From Acidobacteriaceae bacterium (GTDB lineage: Bacteria; Acidobacteriota; Terriglobia; Terriglobales; Acidobacteriaceae), in assembly GCA_027364815.1 (NCBI GenBank), contig DAHXOQ010000005.1, positions 327-15,484 of the forward strand: a stretch of DNA of 15,158 nucleotides, in the 5' to 3' direction. The position numbers were made by a program, and so were the translations under genes. Positions 13,282-15,158 of this stretch are shown here, piece after piece (the stretch's first letter is position 1; every line of letters begins with the position of its first letter). Below the pieces are notes generated by a model. It did no database searches, was not told the DNA's origin, and was given only the letters and a program-made list of their open reading frames with translations.

Positions 13282-15158
13282 GTGAGGAACGAACACAAAC
13301 CCGAGATTGAAGTTGATTGCGATTCGCTGTTGCAAGCCGAATGCGGACACGGCCAGCGTTGGTATTCGCTGCGAAAATCGCAACTCTTAATTGCAATTTT
13401 TCTTGGACTCTATTTTTCGTTTGCCGTGCATGCACAGATATCCCCGGGTCCACTGGCGCGTGCGCATCAGAGTATGAATGGCTCATCGAACTGCATCAAG
13501 TGCCATGCAGTATCCATCCGGTCGCAGGCGTTTCGATGCACGGAGTGCCATAAGGAAATTGCTACGGAGATACAGCAACACAAGGGGCTTCACGCGACGT
13601 ATCCGCAATCAGGGCCGCAGGATTCGAGTTGCGTCAAATGCCACTCAGACCACAATGGCGAGAATTTTGCATTGCTGCATTGGGATCCTTCAACGAAGGG
13701 GTTTGACCACGCGAAGACCGGGTATGTGCTGGACGGGAAGCACGTGAACGTTGGCTGCCGTAGTTGTCATACAGCACAGCATATAGGTGCAGCGGAGCGC
13801 GGATTGCTGCAAGGGAAAGATTTGAATCAGACGTGGATGGGGCTATCGGTGAGTTGTGTGAATTGCCACCAGGACAAGCACCAGGGACGGCTGGGAGAGA
13901 ATTGTCTGCAATGCCATACGACGTCGGATTGGAAGTCGGCAAAGATTGACACGCAGAAATTCGATCACTCAAAGACGCGCTATCCTCTGACGGGGATGCA
14001 CCAAACGACGCCGTGTGCGAAGTGCCATACGCCAGGCAGCGATGGACAGCCGCGATACACAGGATTGCAATTTACTGATTGCGCGTCGTGCCACAACGAT
14101 GTGCACAAGGGTGAGTTCAAGAAGAGTTGCGATAGTTGCCACAGCACGAGTGGCTGGATGAAGACATCGTTTGTATCGACTTTTGATCACTCGAAGACGA
14201 AGTACCCGTTGCTGGGCAAGCATCGCGAAGTGAGTTGCCTGACGTGCCACAAATCGGGAGATTTCAAGAGTCCGATAGCGCATGCATTTTGCGCTGATTG
14301 CCATAAGCCGGATCCGCACGGTGGACAGTTTGCCAAGCGCGCTGATGGTGGCAAGTGCGAGAGCTGTCACACGGTGGACGGCTTCAAGCCGACGACGTAC
14401 AAGGTGGCCGATCATGCGAAGACGGGATTTCCGTTGGTGATGCCGCATGCGAATGTGAAGTGCGAATCGTGCCACAAGCCTGCAGGCAAGCAGACGCTGT
14501 ACAGGGTGAAGTTTGCGCGTTGCATTGATTGTCATGAGGATGTGCACAAGGGACAATTTGCGGGCGAGCCATGGCGGAACCGTTGCGAGCAATGCCATAA
14601 CGGCAGCAGTTTCAAGAAGTCGACGATGACGCTGGTGCTTCATCAGAAGACGAAGTTTCCGTTAACGGGCGGGCACGTTGCAGTGGCTTGCAATGATTGC
14701 CACAAGCCGCTGGGCGGGTCAAAGATTCCGGTTTATCATTTTTCAGATTTGAGTTGCACGAGTTGTCATGATGATATTCATCATGGACAATTTGCCGATC
14801 GGATGAAGACACTCAACGCGCAGGGAAAACCGGCAGGATGCGAGGTGTGTCACTCGACGAAGGAGTGGAGCGATCTTACCAAGTTTGATCACGCAAAAAC
14901 GAAATTTGTTCTGGAAGGCGCGCATCGAGCGGTTGTATGCATCGATTGCCACCGGCCGCCGAACATGGAACATACGATGCTTCATGTTGAATTCAGCAAG
15001 GCGTCCATGCGCTGCAGTGATTGCCATGAGAATCCGCATTCGGACCAGTTTGGAGCGCAAGCGAGCGATTGCGCCTCGTGTCACAACAGCACGAAGTGGA
15101 AACCATCGCTCTTTGATCATGAGAAGACTAGTTTCTCGCTCAAGGGCGGGCACCAGAA
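13282..15158 (+). CDS. Large multiheme c-type cytochrome, at least 21 CXXCH motifs (3' truncated)
   Basis: An open frame runs from GTG 13282 off the window end, about 625 residues. No ATG precedes the first heme motif except an internal one at 13474, and the in-frame stop upstream is at 13213, so GTG 13282 is the best but uncertain start. A hydrophobic segment (LLIAIFLGLYFSFAVHA) after a 37-residue polar lead is the export signal, with cleavage near AHA-Q. From residue 71 on, 21 CXXCH heme-c sites are visible. They are ordered in modules that begin FDHxKTxYxLxGxH and repeat seven times about 74-86 residues apart, with about three hemes per module, like chained cytochrome c7 units. Such proteins carry electrons in the periplasm or across to the cell surface. 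The gene has the same orientation as the sulfur cluster but is separated from it by a terminator and a long gap. Confidence 0.93.
   Translation, partial: MRNEHKPEIEVDCDSLLQAECGHGQRWYSLRKSQLLIAIFLGLYFSFAVHAQISPGPLARAHQSMNGSSNCIKCHAVSIRSQAFRCTECHKEIATEIQQHKGLHATYPQSGPQDSSCVKCHSDHNGENFALLHWDPSTKGFDHAKTGYVLDGKHVNVGCRSCHTAQHIGAAERGLLQGKDLNQTWMGLSVSCVNCHQDKHQGRLGENCLQCHTTSDWKSAKIDTQKFDHSKTRYPLTGMHQTTPCAKCHTPGSDGQPRYTGLQFTDCASCHNDVHKGEFKKSCDSCHSTSGWMKTSFVSTFDHSKTKYPLLGKHREVSCLTCHKSGDFKSPIAHAFCADCHKPDPHGGQFAKRADGGKCESCHTVDGFKPTTYKVADHAKTGFPLVMPHANVKCESCHKPAGKQTLYRVKFARCIDCHEDVHKGQFAGEPWRNRCEQCHNGSSFKKSTMTLVLHQKTKFPLTGGHVAVACNDCHKPLGGSKIPVYHFSDLSCTSCHDDIHHGQFADRMKTLNAQGKPAGCEVCHSTKEWSDLTKFDHAKTKFVLEGAHRAVVCIDCHRPPNMEHTMLHVEFSKASMRCSDCHENPHSDQFGAQASDCASCHNSTKWKPSLFDHEKTSFSLKGGHQ

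Noticed and set aside
14095..14560. Repeated DNA GATGTGCACAAGGG in the cytochrome as a mobile or CRISPR-like repeat.
   Set aside because: It codes for the repeated heme-binding module DVHKG and has no regular spacer structure.
13969..14643. Long minus-strand open frames opposite the cytochrome (also 14743-15153).
   Set aside because: They arise from the repeated TGC-CAC codons of the heme motifs; their Arg/His/Leu-rich translation has no family character.

Overview
The window looks like a chromosomal segment of a Gram-negative bacterium of moderate GC. It most resembles an Acidobacteriota (Terriglobia-like) genome. The first 156 bases encode a receptor C-terminus of the type common in acidobacterial TonB-dependent/carboxypeptidase-regulatory proteins (…FNHTQF…DPRTWQFGGRFTF-stop), and TPR and Sel1 proteins, a FadL-type porin and a giant multiheme cytochrome c follow. 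The taxonomic placement is inference. No rRNA, tRNA, CRISPR array, insertion sequence or phage gene was seen.

Layout. (1) 1-156: 3' end of an outer-membrane receptor gene, closed by a strong intrinsic terminator (172-207). (2) 273-1478: secreted TPR protein. (3) 1873-2652, minus strand: secreted Sel1-repeat protein, convergent with the TPR gene and divergent from the next gene. (4) 2798-4237: PAS-AAA+-Fis sigma-54 activator. It is followed by a well-spaced -24/-12 promoter (4350-4365) and by GTTGCAAC-like sites in helical phase. (5) 4441-5787: FadL/OmpP1-type outer-membrane transporter, the obvious target of that promoter. (6) 5920-12691: a tight same-strand cluster: ArsR-type repressor, TusA, MvhD-like protein, QmoA/HdrA-like flavoprotein, full-length HdrA/QmoB-like flavoprotein, a small winged-helix protein, QmoC-like HdrC-cytochrome b, and DsrE2. 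It ends at a 14-bp perfect hairpin (12697-12738). (7) An AT-rich intergenic stretch of about 590 bases. (8) 13282 to the window end: a multiheme cytochrome c with 21 CXXCH motifs already visible and its 3' end outside the window.

How the genes may work together (inference). TusA and DsrE2 are sulfane-sulfur carriers. The two HdrA-type flavoproteins, the MvhD protein and the QmoC-like protein together make the parts of a Qmo-like complex that exchanges electrons between a cytoplasmic sulfur intermediate and the membrane quinone pool. The catalytic HdrB subunit, the lipoate-binding protein of sHdr systems and AprAB are all absent from the window. This is therefore neither a classical sHdr locus nor a classical apr-qmo locus. 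The ArsR regulator would sense the sulfur state. The sigma-54-controlled FadL porin could admit a hydrophobic substrate, possibly elemental or organic sulfur. The multiheme cytochrome could link the quinone pool to an extracellular acceptor or donor. This TusA/DsrE2-Qmo-like locus with a split MvhD, an embedded winged-helix protein and a neighbouring FadL regulon is the part most likely to be a little-described system.
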